A stretch of DNA of 64,000 bases, taken from positions 992,001 to 1,056,000 of the forward strand of contig NC_017910.1 in NCBI RefSeq assembly GCF_000262305.1, written 5' to 3'. This document shows positions 20,056 through 28,548 of this stretch, in pieces. The stretch's first letter is position 1, and every line of letters begins with the position of its first letter. A model generated the notes under the pieces. The model saw only the letters and a list, made by a program, of their open reading frames with translations. It searched no databases and was not told where the DNA came from. The position numbers and the translations under genes are program-made. The DNA comes from Shimwellia blattae DSM 4481 = NBRC 105725 (GTDB taxonomy: Bacteria > Pseudomonadota > Gammaproteobacteria > Enterobacterales > Enterobacteriaceae).

Positions 20056-21659
20056 TTTTCCGGGGCCAGAATCGTAGGCCCTGACTGGGCCTGCGCCCGG
20101 GGGTAGTCCAGCGTAAAGTGCAGCCCGCGGCTCTCTTTGCGGGCCTGAGCACAGGCGACCATCAGCCCGGCAACCTGAATCAGGTTACGCAGCTCCAGCA
20201 GGCGGGGGGTCATGTGCCGGTGACTGTAGTAGCGGGAATACTCCTGCTCCAGCAGCGTAATGCGCCGCACGGCGCGCTCCAGGCGGCTGGTGGTGCGGAC
20301 AATCCCCATATAGTCCCACATACACTGGCGCAGCTCCTGGCTGTTATGCAGGATCACGGCGTCTTCATTCGGGCTCAGCTCGCTGCCCTGCTGCCAGCCG
20401 GGCAATGCGGGTGGGGGCGCAATATCGTCAATACGCTGGCGGATATCCTCAGCGGCAGACCAGCCGTACACCACACACTCCAGCAATGAGTTAGACGCCA
20501 GACGGTTTGCACCGTGCAGGCCGGTGTAGCTCACCTCGCCGACGGCATACAGGCCGGGGAGATCGGTCTGGCCGTTATCGTCGACCATCACGCCGCCGCA
20601 GGTGTAATGGGCCGCCGGCACAATGGGGATCGGCTCCCGGGTAATATCAATCCCCAGGCCGAGCAGTTTTTCATAAATGGTCGGGAAATGGTGGCGGATA
20701 AATTCAGCCGGTTTATGGCTGATATCCAGATACATACACTCCGCGCCAAGGCGTTTGATTTCATGATCAATCGCCCGGGCGACAATGTCCCTTGGGGCAA
20801 GCTCAGCCCGGGGGTCAATGTCCGGCATAAAGCGTGTGCCGTCCGGGCGGGTGAGCCACGCGCCTTCCCCGCGCAGCGCCTCGGTCAGTAAAAAATTACG
20901 CGCCCCGTAGTGGTGCAGTGCCGTCGGGTGGAACTGGTTAAACTCCAGGTTTGCCACCCGGCACCCGGCGCGCCAGGCCATGGCAACGCCATCGCCGCAG
21001 GCGATTTCCGGGTTGGTTGTATAGGGGTATACCCGGGCGGCTCCTCCGGTTGCCAGCACGACAACCTTCGCCCGGCAGGGCTGAATATCCCCGCTCTGAT
21101 TATCGAGGATCCATGCCCCCTGAACCTGGCGACTGCCTGGCTGCCCGGTATGTTCCGTGGTGATCAGGTCCACCGCGCTGCGGTGCTCCATAATCCGGAT
21201 CCCCGGGTGGTTTTTCGCCAGGCTGACGAGGGTGGTTTCTACGGTTTTACCGGTGGCATCTGCCGCGTGAAGGATACGACGGTGGCTGTGCCCGCCCTCC
21301 CGGGTGAGGTGGTAGCATTCATTGCCCTGCGCGTCTGGCTGGGTGTCAAACAGGACCCCCTGGTCTATCAGCCACTCCACACAGTGGCGGGCGTGGCTGG
21401 CGACAAAGCGCACCGCATGGGGATCGCAAATTCCCGCCCCGGCGACCAGCGTATCATCAACATGTAAATCAATACTGTCAGACTCATCAAAGACAGCCGC
21501 AATGCCGCCCTGGGCATAGAAGGTAGAGCCTTCTGCCAGCGGGCCTTTACTGAGCACTATCACATTCCGGGTTTCGGCAAGACGCAGAGCGACGGAAAGA
21601 CCCGCAGCACCGCTGCCAATGATCAACACATCGCAGGAGAGTTGAGAAGCTGTGTTCAT
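20040..21659 (-). CDS. nadB: L-aspartate oxidase NadB
   Basis: A 539-residue FAD enzyme converting aspartate to iminoaspartate, the first step of de novo NAD synthesis, with NadA acting next. Visible features are the FAD-binding start DVLIIGSGAAGLSVALRLAE, the substrate-side motif STFYAQGGIAAV, the flavin-region ARDIVARAIDHE-type block and GLHGANRLASNSLLECVV. It is of the fumarate reductase/succinate dehydrogenase flavoprotein family. A perfect NadR box starts 8 bp upstream of the ATG. The rpoE operon diverges from the same gap. Confidence 0.96.
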   Translation of the reverse strand: MNTASQLSCDVLIIGSGAAGLSVALRLAETRNVIVLSKGPLAEGSTFYAQGGIAAVFDESDSIDLHVDDTLVAGAGICDPHAVRFVASHARHCVEWLIDQGVLFDTQPDAQGNECYHLTREGGHSHRRILHAADATGKTVETTLVSLAKNHPGIRIMEHRSAVDLITTEHTGQPGSRQVQGAWILDNQSGDIQPCRAKVVVLATGGAARVYPYTTNPEIACGDGVAMAWRAGCRVANLEFNQFHPTALHHYGARNFLLTEALRGEGAWLTRPDGTRFMPDIDPRAELAPRDIVARAIDHEIKRLGAECMYLDISHKPAEFIRHHFPTIYEKLLGLGIDITREPIPIVPAAHYTCGGVMVDDNGQTDLPGLYAVGEVSYTGLHGANRLASNSLLECVVYGWSAAEDIRQRIDDIAPPPALPGWQQGSELSPNEDAVILHNSQELRQCMWDYMGIVRTTSRLERAVRRITLLEQEYSRYYSHRHMTPRLLELRNLIQVAGLMVACAQARKESRGLHFTLDYPRAQAQSGPTILAPENYINR

Positions 21660-21666
21660 GATGTTG

Positions 21667-21684
21667 TGTTTAATTTACTAAACA
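21667..21684 (-). promoter_or_regulatory. NadR operator at nadB
   Basis: TGTTTA-atttac-TAAACA is a perfect 18-bp NadR box. In E. coli and Salmonella, NadR with NAD/ATP represses nadB, nadA-pnuC and pncB through this motif. It lies immediately upstream of the nadB start codon (21659), so binding would block initiation. Confidence 0.88.
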
Positions 21685-21738
21685 ATGTTTGCTGAGCATA
21701 GCACCTGAATCGTGCAAATAGCACGTTTTTTTGTCTCT

Positions 21739-21758
21739 TGTTTAGCAGCCACTAAACA
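21739..21758 (-). promoter_or_regulatory. Second NadR-like inverted repeat upstream of nadB
   Basis: TGTTTA and TAAACA half-sites identical to the NadR box, but 8 rather than 6 bp apart (also readable as TGTTTAG and CTAAACA around 6 bp). Centre-to-centre distance to the first box is about 73 bp, close to seven helical turns, so cooperative looping is conceivable. Confidence 0.5.
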
Positions 21759-21924
21759 AACGGTGGCGGGGTGGTGTGGGGTAAAAAATGGGAAACCCGG
21801 ACAGGAGTGTTATTTGGTGATGAAAAACCGCGATGCATGCGATACTCTGCATGATGTACATTTAACAATGCGTTAGAGTAACTGTGTTAGCCTCACGGGC
21901 CGCGAAACGAACAACGACACAAAA

Positions 21925-22080
21925 ATGAGCATTTCGCGAAATCTATCGGCAAAACTAAAAGCGTAAATGAACTTTACCAGCAATCGAGACTCATATACCT
22001 GCTTGCTCATGATGGCGCAGGGTTAAGTGGTAGTTCAATTACGCGTGGCAATTGGTTTGGGGAGACTTTACCTCGGATGA
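21925..22080 (+). pseudogene. rpoE leader frame, possible degenerate rseD (ORF51)
   Basis: E. coli rpoE is reported to be translationally coupled to a 51-codon upstream frame, rseD. Here a frame of exactly 51 codons plus stop runs from ATG 21925 to a TGA whose first bases share ATGA with the rpoE start (22077). However, it is broken by TAA at 21964 and TAA at 22024. The pieces are a 13-codon frame, a 19-codon frame starting ATG 21967, and a tail whose first codon is GTG 22027 and which ends in the ATGA overlap. Whether the tail is translated is unknown. The match to rseD rests on position and length, not on recognised residues. Confidence 0.4.
21968..21995 (+). promoter_or_regulatory. Sigma-E autoregulatory promoter of rpoE
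   Basis: A -35 TGAACTT (21968-21974), 16-bp spacer and -10 TCATA (21991-21995) fit the sigma-E consensus GGAACTT-N15/16-TCAAA. It would start transcription about 76 bp before the rpoE ATG, as for the autoregulated promoter in E. coli. Confidence 0.72.
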
Positions 22081-22652
22081 GCGAGCAGTTAACGGATCAG
22101 GTTCTTGTTGAGCGGGTCCAGAAGGGAGATCAGAAATCGTTCAACCTACTGGTAGTCCGCTATCAGAATAAAGTGGCGAGTCTGGTTTCCCGCTATGTGC
22201 CTTCAGGAGACGTGCCTGACGTGGTTCAGGAGTCTTTTATCAAGGCTTATCGGGCGCTGGATTCGTTCCGCGGCGATAGTGCGTTTTACACCTGGCTGTA
22301 TCGTATTGCTGTCAATACGGCAAAAAATTACCTGGTTGCTCAGGGGCGTCGTCCGCCAGCAAGTGATGTTGATGCCAATGAGGCTGAAAACTTTGAAAGT
22401 GGCGGGGCACTGAAAGAAATTTCGAACCCTGAGAATTTAATGTTGTCAGAGGAACTGAGACAAATCGTTTTCCGTACAATTGAGTCCCTCCCGGAAGATT
22501 TACGTATGGCAATTACCCTACGGGAGCTTGATGGTTTAAGCTATGAAGAGATAGCAGCCATTATGGACTGCCCGGTGGGAACAGTGCGCTCCCGCATTTT
22601 CCGGGCGCGGGAAGCGATTGATAATAAAGTTCAACCGCTTATCCGGCGTTGA
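22077..22652 (+). CDS. rpoE: RNA polymerase sigma-E factor
   Basis: A 191-residue ECF sigma factor that directs the envelope stress response to misfolded outer-membrane proteins. Region 2 is at ~12-95 (FNLLVVRYQNKVASLVSRYV; DVVQESFIKAYRALDSFRGDSAFYTWLYRIAVNTAKNYL). Region 4 is at ~130-187 (LPEDLRMAITLRELDGLSYEEIAAIMDCPVGTVRSRIFRAREAI as its helix-turn-helix). It heads the rpoE-rseA-rseB-rseC operon, with 31 bp to rseA. Confidence 0.98.
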   Translation: MSEQLTDQVLVERVQKGDQKSFNLLVVRYQNKVASLVSRYVPSGDVPDVVQESFIKAYRALDSFRGDSAFYTWLYRIAVNTAKNYLVAQGRRPPASDVDANEAENFESGGALKEISNPENLMLSEELRQIVFRTIESLPEDLRMAITLRELDGLSYEEIAAIMDCPVGTVRSRIFRAREAIDNKVQPLIRR

Positions 22653-22683
22653 CGATAGCGGGATACTGGAAAAGGTATTAGGT

Positions 22684-23340
22684 ATGCAGAAAGAGAAACT
22701 TTCCGCTTTAATGGATGGAGAAAACCTCGACCCTGAACTGCTGAATGCGCTGTCTGAAGACGCGTCGCTCCAGCAATCGTGGGCGAGTTACCACCTGATC
22801 CGCGATACAATGCGGGGTGATACCGGCGATGTTATCCATCTTGATATCTCGGCCAATGTGATGGCCGCTATCCAGGATGAGCCAAAACACCGGGTTTCCC
22901 CGGTCATTCCTGAGCAGCAACCCGCACCGCATCAGTGGCAAAAAATGCCGTTCTGGCAGAAAATTCGCCCGTGGGCCAGTCAGATTACCCAGATTGGCGT
23001 CGCGGCCTGTGTGTCGCTGGCAGTCATTGTGGGGGTCCAGCACTACAACGCCCCGGCCGGTTCTGCCGCACAGTCTGATACACCCGCCTTTAACACCATG
23101 CCTATGATGGGCAAAGCCAGCCCGGTTAGCCTTGGGGTACCGGTAGATGGCACGGCTACGGCCGCAGCAGGGAATCAGCAGCAACTTCAGGAACAGCGGC
23201 GTAGAATTAATGCTATGTTGCAGGACTATGAATTGCAGCGTCGCCTCCACGCAGAGCAGCTGCAGATAGAGAACGCACAAACGCAGCAGGCCGCGCTCCA
23301 GGTACCAGGAAATCAGACTTTAGGAACCATATCGCAGTAA
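22684..23340 (+). CDS. rseA: Anti-sigma-E factor RseA
   Basis: A 218-residue single-pass inner-membrane protein. The cytoplasmic part (1-~100, MQKEKLSALMDGENLDPELL) holds sigma-E inactive. A membrane helix is at ~101-118 (ITQIGVAACVSLAVIVGV). The periplasmic part is bound by RseB and cut by DegS and then RseP during stress. The start at 22684 matches E. coli RseA; the frame is open to 22618 inside the end of rpoE. The stop TAA overlaps the rseB ATG by one base. Confidence 0.97.
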   Translation: MQKEKLSALMDGENLDPELLNALSEDASLQQSWASYHLIRDTMRGDTGDVIHLDISANVMAAIQDEPKHRVSPVIPEQQPAPHQWQKMPFWQKIRPWASQITQIGVAACVSLAVIVGVQHYNAPAGSAAQSDTPAFNTMPMMGKASPVSLGVPVDGTATAAAGNQQQLQEQRRRINAMLQDYELQRRLHAEQLQIENAQTQQAALQVPGNQTLGTISQ

Positions 23341-24305
23341 TGAAGCAACTTTGGTGTGCCGTCTCCTTACTCGCTGGCAGCCTGTTCTTCTCAAGTAACG
23401 CCCCGGCAGATACGATTTCATCCGGGGCGTTATTGCAGCAGATGAACGTGGCAAGCCAGTCGCTCAACTATGAACTGGCGTTCATCAGCATCAATAAACA
23501 GGGGGTTGAATCCCTGCGTTATCGTCATGCCCGCCTGGCAAGCAAAACCTATGCGCAGTTACTGCAAATGGACGGGCCGCGCCGGGAAGTGGTGCAGCGC
23601 GGTGGCGAGATAAGCTACTTTGAACCCGGGCTCGAGCCGTTTACGCTGACCGGCGACTACATTGTCGATTCGCTGCCTTCTGTGGTTTACGCAGATTTTA
23701 AAAAACTCTCCTCCTCCTATGATTTTATCGCTGTGGGCCGCACCCGCATTGCCGACCGGCTGTGTGAAGTGATCCGCGTGGTCTCCCGGGACGGCACGCG
23801 CTACAGCTATATCGTATGGATGGACACGGAAACCAAACTGCCGCTGCGGGTGGACTTACTGGATCGCGACGGTGAAACCCTGGAGCAGTTCCGGGTTATC
23901 TCTTTTGCCGTTAACCAGATGAACCCCTCCATCCAGGCGCTGGAGAAAGCCAACCTGCCACCGCTACTGGCGGTGCCGGATGATAAAAACGTGAATTTCG
24001 CCTGGGCGCCGTCCTGGCTCCCACAGGGCTTTAAAGCCGTCTCAAGCAGCAAACGCCCGCTGCCCGGTATGGAGCTGCCGGTTGAATCCCGCCTGTATAC
24101 AGACGGGCTGTTCAGCTTCTCGGTTAATGTCAGCCGCGCCGGTACAGCGGGAGCCACCAGCAGCGGTGAGCAACTGCTGCGTAATGGCCGCCGCACGGTA
24201 AGCACCGAAGTGCGCGACAATATGGAAATAACCGTGGTGGGCGAGCTTCCGCCGCAGACGGCAAAACGTATTGCCGACAGCGTAACCTCCAGGGCTACCC
24301 GATGA
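23340..24305 (+). CDS. rseB: Sigma-E regulatory protein RseB
   Basis: A 321-residue periplasmic protein with a signal peptide cleaved near residue 23 (SNAPA-D). RseB binds the periplasmic domain of RseA and protects it from DegS; lipopolysaccharide displaces it. The large LolA/LolB-like N-terminal domain (LLQQMNVASQSLNYELAFISINKQGVESLRYRHA) and the smaller C-terminal domain are both present. It is translationally coupled to rseA (TAATG) and overlaps rseC by four bases. Confidence 0.96.
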   Translation: MKQLWCAVSLLAGSLFFSSNAPADTISSGALLQQMNVASQSLNYELAFISINKQGVESLRYRHARLASKTYAQLLQMDGPRREVVQRGGEISYFEPGLEPFTLTGDYIVDSLPSVVYADFKKLSSSYDFIAVGRTRIADRLCEVIRVVSRDGTRYSYIVWMDTETKLPLRVDLLDRDGETLEQFRVISFAVNQMNPSIQALEKANLPPLLAVPDDKNVNFAWAPSWLPQGFKAVSSSKRPLPGMELPVESRLYTDGLFSFSVNVSRAGTAGATSSGEQLLRNGRRTVSTEVRDNMEITVVGELPPQTAKRIADSVTSRATR

Positions 24306-24772
24306 TGCGCGAATGGGCCACGGTGGTGTCGTGGCAAAATGGTGAAGCGCTGGTGCGTTGCGATGTCAAAACCGCTTGCAACAGCTGTGCGTCACGTTCC
24401 GGTTGCGGAACCCGGGTGCTGAATAAACTGGGGCCCGAAACTGAACACACCATCGCCGTGCGCTGGGATTCCCCCCTGGCGGCAGGCCAGAAAGTGGAGC
24501 TTGGGATCACCGAATCAAGCCTGCTGGGCTCTGCAATGCTGGTCTATTTATCGCCGCTACTGGGGTTGTTCCTGGTCGCGGGCCTGTTCCAGCTCTGTTT
24601 TGGTAGCGATGCCGCTGCATTTTGCGGTGCGCTGCTGGGCGGGGTAGGTGGTTTTCTGGTTGCCAGAGGGTTTTCTGCACGGGTCGCCGCGCGGGAGAGC
24701 TGGCAACCGGTGATTCTTAATGTGGCGCTCACCGCCGATCAGCTACAGGTCGACGATGTCAGCAGCCGCTGA
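24302..24772 (+). CDS. rseC: RseC/MucC-like positive regulator of sigma-E
   Basis: A 156-residue inner-membrane protein with two transmembrane helices (~75-95 and ~100-120). A cysteine cluster near the N-terminus, C-x5-C-x2-C-x5-C in CDVKTACNSCASRSGCG, may hold an iron-sulfur centre. In E. coli it has a mild positive effect on sigma-E and in relatives is tied to the Rsx/Rnf complex. It starts at 24302 inside the rseB stop region (ATGATG); the second ATG is also possible. Confidence 0.92.
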   Translation: MMREWATVVSWQNGEALVRCDVKTACNSCASRSGCGTRVLNKLGPETEHTIAVRWDSPLAAGQKVELGITESSLLGSAMLVYLSPLLGLFLVAGLFQLCFGSDAAAFCGALLGGVGGFLVARGFSARVAARESWQPVILNVALTADQLQVDDVSSR

Positions 24773-24916
24773 CGACAATGAACATCTGCTGACTCAACCT
24801 CTTGTACAGTGTAATATGCTCGCCATTATTAATGGATGGCGTGTCAACAAGGGGTTCCCTTCACGGCGCGCCATTCCCACGTAATTTACGGACAGTGATC
24901 CAATAACTTATTAAAT

Positions 24917-26716
24917 ATGAAGAATATACGAAATTTCTCTATCATTGCCCACATTGACCACGGTAAGTCCACACTCTCTGACCGTATCATCCAGATTTGC
25001 GGTGGCCTGTCCGATCGCGAAATGGCAGCCCAGGTGCTTGACTCCATGGACCTGGAGCGCGAGCGCGGTATCACTATCAAAGCACAGAGTGTGACCCTGG
25101 ATTACAAAGCCTCCGACGGGGAGACATACCAGCTTAACTTTATCGACACCCCGGGCCACGTTGACTTCTCTTATGAAGTGTCCCGCTCTCTGGCGGCCTG
25201 CGAAGGGGCGCTGCTGGTGGTGGATGCCGGCCAGGGTGTAGAAGCCCAGACCGTGGCGAACTGCTATACCGCCATTGAGATGGATCTGGAAGTGGTGCCG
25301 GTACTCAATAAAATCGACCTGCCTGCTGCCGATCCGGAGCGGGTGAGCGAAGAGATTGAAGATATCGTCGGGATCGACGCCACCGATGCGGTGCGCTGCT
25401 CGGCGAAAACCGGCATTGGCGTGCAGGATGTGCTTGAGCGCCTGGTGCGCGACATCCCGCCGCCGGAAGGGGATCCGGACGCACCGCTGCAGGCGCTGAT
25501 TATTGACTCCTGGTTTGATAACTACCTCGGGGTTGTCTCTCTGGTGCGAATCAAAAACGGCACGCTGCGCAAAGGTGACAAAATCAAAGTGATGAGCACC
25601 GGGCAGGTGTATAACGCCGATCGCCTGGGGATCTTCACTCCGAAACAGATAGACCGGGATGTGCTGAACTGCGGCGAAGTTGGCTGGCTGGTGTGTGCGA
25701 TTAAAGACATCCTCGGGGCCCCGGTGGGGGATACGCTGACCCTGTCCCGCAACCCGGCACAAAGCCCGCTGCCCGGCTTTAAGAAAGTTAAACCTCAGGT
25801 TTATGCGGGCCTGTTCCCGGTCAGCTCTGATGACTACGAAGGCTTTCGCGACGCACTGGGCAAACTGAGCCTTAACGACGCCTCGCTGTTCTACGAGCCG
25901 GAGAGCTCCTCTGCGCTGGGCTTTGGCTTCCGCTGTGGCTTCCTTGGCCTGCTGCATATGGAAATCATCCAGGAGCGCCTGGAGCGCGAATATGATCTGG
26001 ATCTTATCACCACTGCGCCAACGGTAATTTACGAAGTGGCGACCACGGCCGGGGAGGTGATTTACGTTGACAGCCCGTCTAAGTTACCTGCGGTAAACAA
26101 TATTGCGGAATTACGCGAGCCGATTGCCGAGTGCCATATGCTGCTGCCTCAGGAGTTTCTGGGCAACGTTATCACCCTGTGTATCGAGAAGCGTGGCGTG
26201 CAGACCAATATGGTGTACCACGGTAACCAGGTCGCGCTGACCTACGAGATCCCCATGGCGGAAGTGGTGCTCGACTTCTTCGACCGGCTGAAGTCCACCT
26301 CCCGTGGTTATGCGTCGCTGGATTATAACTTCAAGCGTTTCCAGGCCTCTAAAATGGTGCGCGTGGATATTCTGATCAACGGTGAGCGGGTCGATGCGCT
26401 GGCTCTGATCACCCACAGCGATAACGCACCGTATCGCGGGCGCGAGCTGGTTGAGAAGATGAAAGAGCTTATCCCGCGCCAGATGTTTGATATTGCCATT
26501 CAGGCGGCTATCGGCACCCATGTGATTGCGCGCTCCACAGTGAAACAGCTGCGTAAAAACGTACTGGCCAAATGTTACGGCGGCGATATCAGCCGTAAGA
26601 AAAAGCTGCTGCAGAAGCAGAAAGAGGGTAAGAAACGCATGAAACAGGTGGGCAACGTTGAGCTGCCGCAGGAAGCGTTCCTGGCCATTCTGCACGTCGG
26701 TAAAGACGGTAAATAA
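24917..26716 (+). CDS. lepA: Elongation factor 4 (LepA)
   Basis: A 599-residue translational GTPase, the same length as in E. coli, working on ribosomes in initiation/elongation quality and 30S maturation. G motifs are AHIDHGKSTL, the RGITI switch, DTPGHVDF and NKIDLP. After domains II-III come the EF4-specific C-terminal features ending KKKLLQKQKEGKKRMKQVGNVELPQEAFLAIL. It is in an operon with lepB, 14 bp downstream. Confidence 0.98.
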   Translation: MKNIRNFSIIAHIDHGKSTLSDRIIQICGGLSDREMAAQVLDSMDLERERGITIKAQSVTLDYKASDGETYQLNFIDTPGHVDFSYEVSRSLAACEGALLVVDAGQGVEAQTVANCYTAIEMDLEVVPVLNKIDLPAADPERVSEEIEDIVGIDATDAVRCSAKTGIGVQDVLERLVRDIPPPEGDPDAPLQALIIDSWFDNYLGVVSLVRIKNGTLRKGDKIKVMSTGQVYNADRLGIFTPKQIDRDVLNCGEVGWLVCAIKDILGAPVGDTLTLSRNPAQSPLPGFKKVKPQVYAGLFPVSSDDYEGFRDALGKLSLNDASLFYEPESSSALGFGFRCGFLGLLHMEIIQERLEREYDLDLITTAPTVIYEVATTAGEVIYVDSPSKLPAVNNIAELREPIAECHMLLPQEFLGNVITLCIEKRGVQTNMVYHGNQVALTYEIPMAEVVLDFFDRLKSTSRGYASLDYNFKRFQASKMVRVDILINGERVDALALITHSDNAPYRGRELVEKMKELIPRQMFDIAIQAAIGTHVIARSTVKQLRKNVLAKCYGGDISRKKKLLQKQKEGKKRMKQVGNVELPQEAFLAILHVGKDGK

Positions 26717-26730
26717 CTAAAGGAATCGTT

Positions 26731-27693
26731 ATGGCTAATATGTTTGCCCTTATCCTGGTCATTGCCACCCTGGTCACCGGGGTGCTGTGGTGCCTGGATA
26801 AATTTGTCTTCGCGGCAAAGCGTCGTGAAAAACGCGCCGCCGCGCAGGCAGCAGCCGGGAACAGCCTGGACAAAGCCGCACTGGCCAGAGTGGGGGCGAA
26901 ACCTGGCTTGCTGGAGACGACCGCATCGGTCTTTCCGGTGCTGGCGGTGGTGCTGATTGTCCGCTCATTTATTTTTGAGCCCTTTCAGATCCCCTCCGGC
27001 TCCATGATGCCGACCCTGCTCATTGGCGATTTCATTCTGGTTGAGAAATATGCCTACGGCATTAAAGATCCGGTCTACCAGAAAACCCTTATCGAAACGG
27101 GCCACCCTGAGCGCGGGGATATCGCGGTATTTAAATACCCCGGTGATCCGCAGCTGGACTACATCAAGCGGGTGGTGGGGCTGCCTGGCGATCGGGTGAG
27201 CTACGATCCCATCGCCAAAGAAGTGACCGTTGAGCCGAATTGCAGCTCAGGCCAGGCCTGTGATGACCCACTGCCGATCACCTACTCAAATATTGAACCC
27301 AGTGTATTTGAACAAGTGATCCCGAGTTATTACAACGCGGAAGCCGCCAGCGGTTTCTACCAGGTGCCCCTGGACCAGAGCATGGACGGTGCCGAGCGTA
27401 TGCAGCAGCGTAGCGAAACGCTGGGCAAGGTGGCGCATCAGATCCTGATTCTGCCCATTGCCAGCGACCGCGTCTCTGAGTATTACCACAATACGCACAC
27501 CTGGATTGTGCCGCCGGGACACTATTTTATGATGGGTGATAACCGCGACAACAGCGCCGACAGCCGCTACTGGGGCTTTGTGCCTGAGCAAAATCTGGTC
27601 GGTAAAGCGGTGGCTATCTGGATGAGCTTTGAAAAACAGCAGGGTGAATGGCCAACCGGTGTGCGTTTAAACCGTATTGGCGGAATTCATTAA
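26731..27693 (+). CDS. lepB: Signal peptidase I
   Basis: A 320-residue inner-membrane serine protease that removes signal peptides from exported proteins. Two N-terminal membrane helices are at ~4-22 and ~62-80. The catalytic Ser91 is in QIPSGSMMPTL and the general base Lys146 in DYIKRVVGLPGD. The MGDNRDNSADSRYWGFV box and the C-terminal periplasmic domain are intact. Slightly shorter than E. coli LepB (324). Confidence 0.97.
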   Translation: MANMFALILVIATLVTGVLWCLDKFVFAAKRREKRAAAQAAAGNSLDKAALARVGAKPGLLETTASVFPVLAVVLIVRSFIFEPFQIPSGSMMPTLLIGDFILVEKYAYGIKDPVYQKTLIETGHPERGDIAVFKYPGDPQLDYIKRVVGLPGDRVSYDPIAKEVTVEPNCSSGQACDDPLPITYSNIEPSVFEQVIPSYYNAEAASGFYQVPLDQSMDGAERMQQRSETLGKVAHQILILPIASDRVSEYYHNTHTWIVPPGHYFMMGDNRDNSADSRYWGFVPEQNLVGKAVAIWMSFEKQQGEWPTGVRLNRIGGIH

Positions 27694-27761
27694 TAAATTA
27701 TCCCTAATCACTAACGACATCCCCTGTCGTTGTGTATAGAATATTTCCCCGAGTTTTGGCT

Positions 27762-27836
27762 GGCTCCCGTAAGGGAGCCACAGCACACGAAACAGTGTTG
27801 AATCATCGGAGCCTGTCAGGTCTGTTCCGTGTGCTG
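27762..27836 (+). promoter_or_regulatory. rncO-type RNase III target hairpins in the rnc leader
   Basis: GGCTCCC-gtaa-GGGAGCC (27762-27779) is followed by a longer stem, CAGCACACG (27781-27789) plus AACAG with CTGTT and CGTGTGCTG (27822-27836). In E. coli RNase III cuts its own leader at such a stem, which destabilises the mRNA and sets its own level. A further hairpin, AACGACA-tcccc-TGTCGTT (27713-27731), and a -10-like TATAGA near 27735 mark the promoter side. Confidence 0.75.
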
Positions 27837-27867
27837 AATTTTTGACGCATTCACATATTGGTATCGC

Positions 27868-28548
27868 ATGAACCCCATAGTAATTAACCGTCTCCAGCGT
27901 AAGCTGGGCTACACTTTTCAACATCAGGATTTGTTGCAACAGGCATTGACCCACCGTAGCGCCAGCAGCAAACATAATGAACGACTGGAGTTTCTGGGTG
28001 ACTCCATTCTCAGCTTCGTGATTGCCAATGCGCTGTATCACCGCTTCCCGCGTGTGGACGAGGGCGATATGAGCCGGATGCGCGCCACGCTGGTTCGCGG
28101 TAACACGCTGGCAGAAATTGCCCGCGAGTTCGAACTGGGTGAATGCCTGCGCCTGGGGCCTGGCGAGCTGAAAAGCGGCGGGTTCCGCCGTGAGTCAATT
28201 CTGGCCGATACCGTAGAGGCGCTGATTGGCGGGATCTTCCTGGATAGCGATATCCAGAACATTGAGCGGCTGATCCTCACCTGGTATCAGACCCGTCTTG
28301 ACGAGATCAGCCCGGGCGATAAGCAAAAAGATCCGAAAACCCGCCTGCAGGAGTATCTGCAGGGCAGACACCTGCCGCTGCCGTCCTATCTGGTTGTTCA
28401 GGTTCGCGGTGAGGCCCATGATCAAGAATTTACTATCCATTGTCAGGTAAGTGGCCTGAGTGAACCTGTTATTGGTATAGGTTCCAGCCGCCGTAAAGCG
28501 GAGCAGGCAGCCGCTGAAATGGCGCTGAAAAAGCTGGAGCTGGAATGA
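27868..28548 (+). CDS. rnc: Ribonuclease III
   Basis: A 226-residue double-strand-specific endoribonuclease that releases 16S and 23S precursors from rRNA transcripts such as the one at the start of this window. The catalytic signature ERLEFLGDSILSFV is at ~37-50, with the second acidic site DTVEALIGGIFLD. The double-stranded RNA-binding domain is at ~155-225 (DPKTRLQEYLQG; GSSRRKAEQAAAEMALKKL). It shares four bases, ATGA, with era. Confidence 0.98.
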   Translation: MNPIVINRLQRKLGYTFQHQDLLQQALTHRSASSKHNERLEFLGDSILSFVIANALYHRFPRVDEGDMSRMRATLVRGNTLAEIAREFELGECLRLGPGELKSGGFRRESILADTVEALIGGIFLDSDIQNIERLILTWYQTRLDEISPGDKQKDPKTRLQEYLQGRHLPLPSYLVVQVRGEAHDQEFTIHCQVSGLSEPVIGIGSSRRKAEQAAAEMALKKLELE

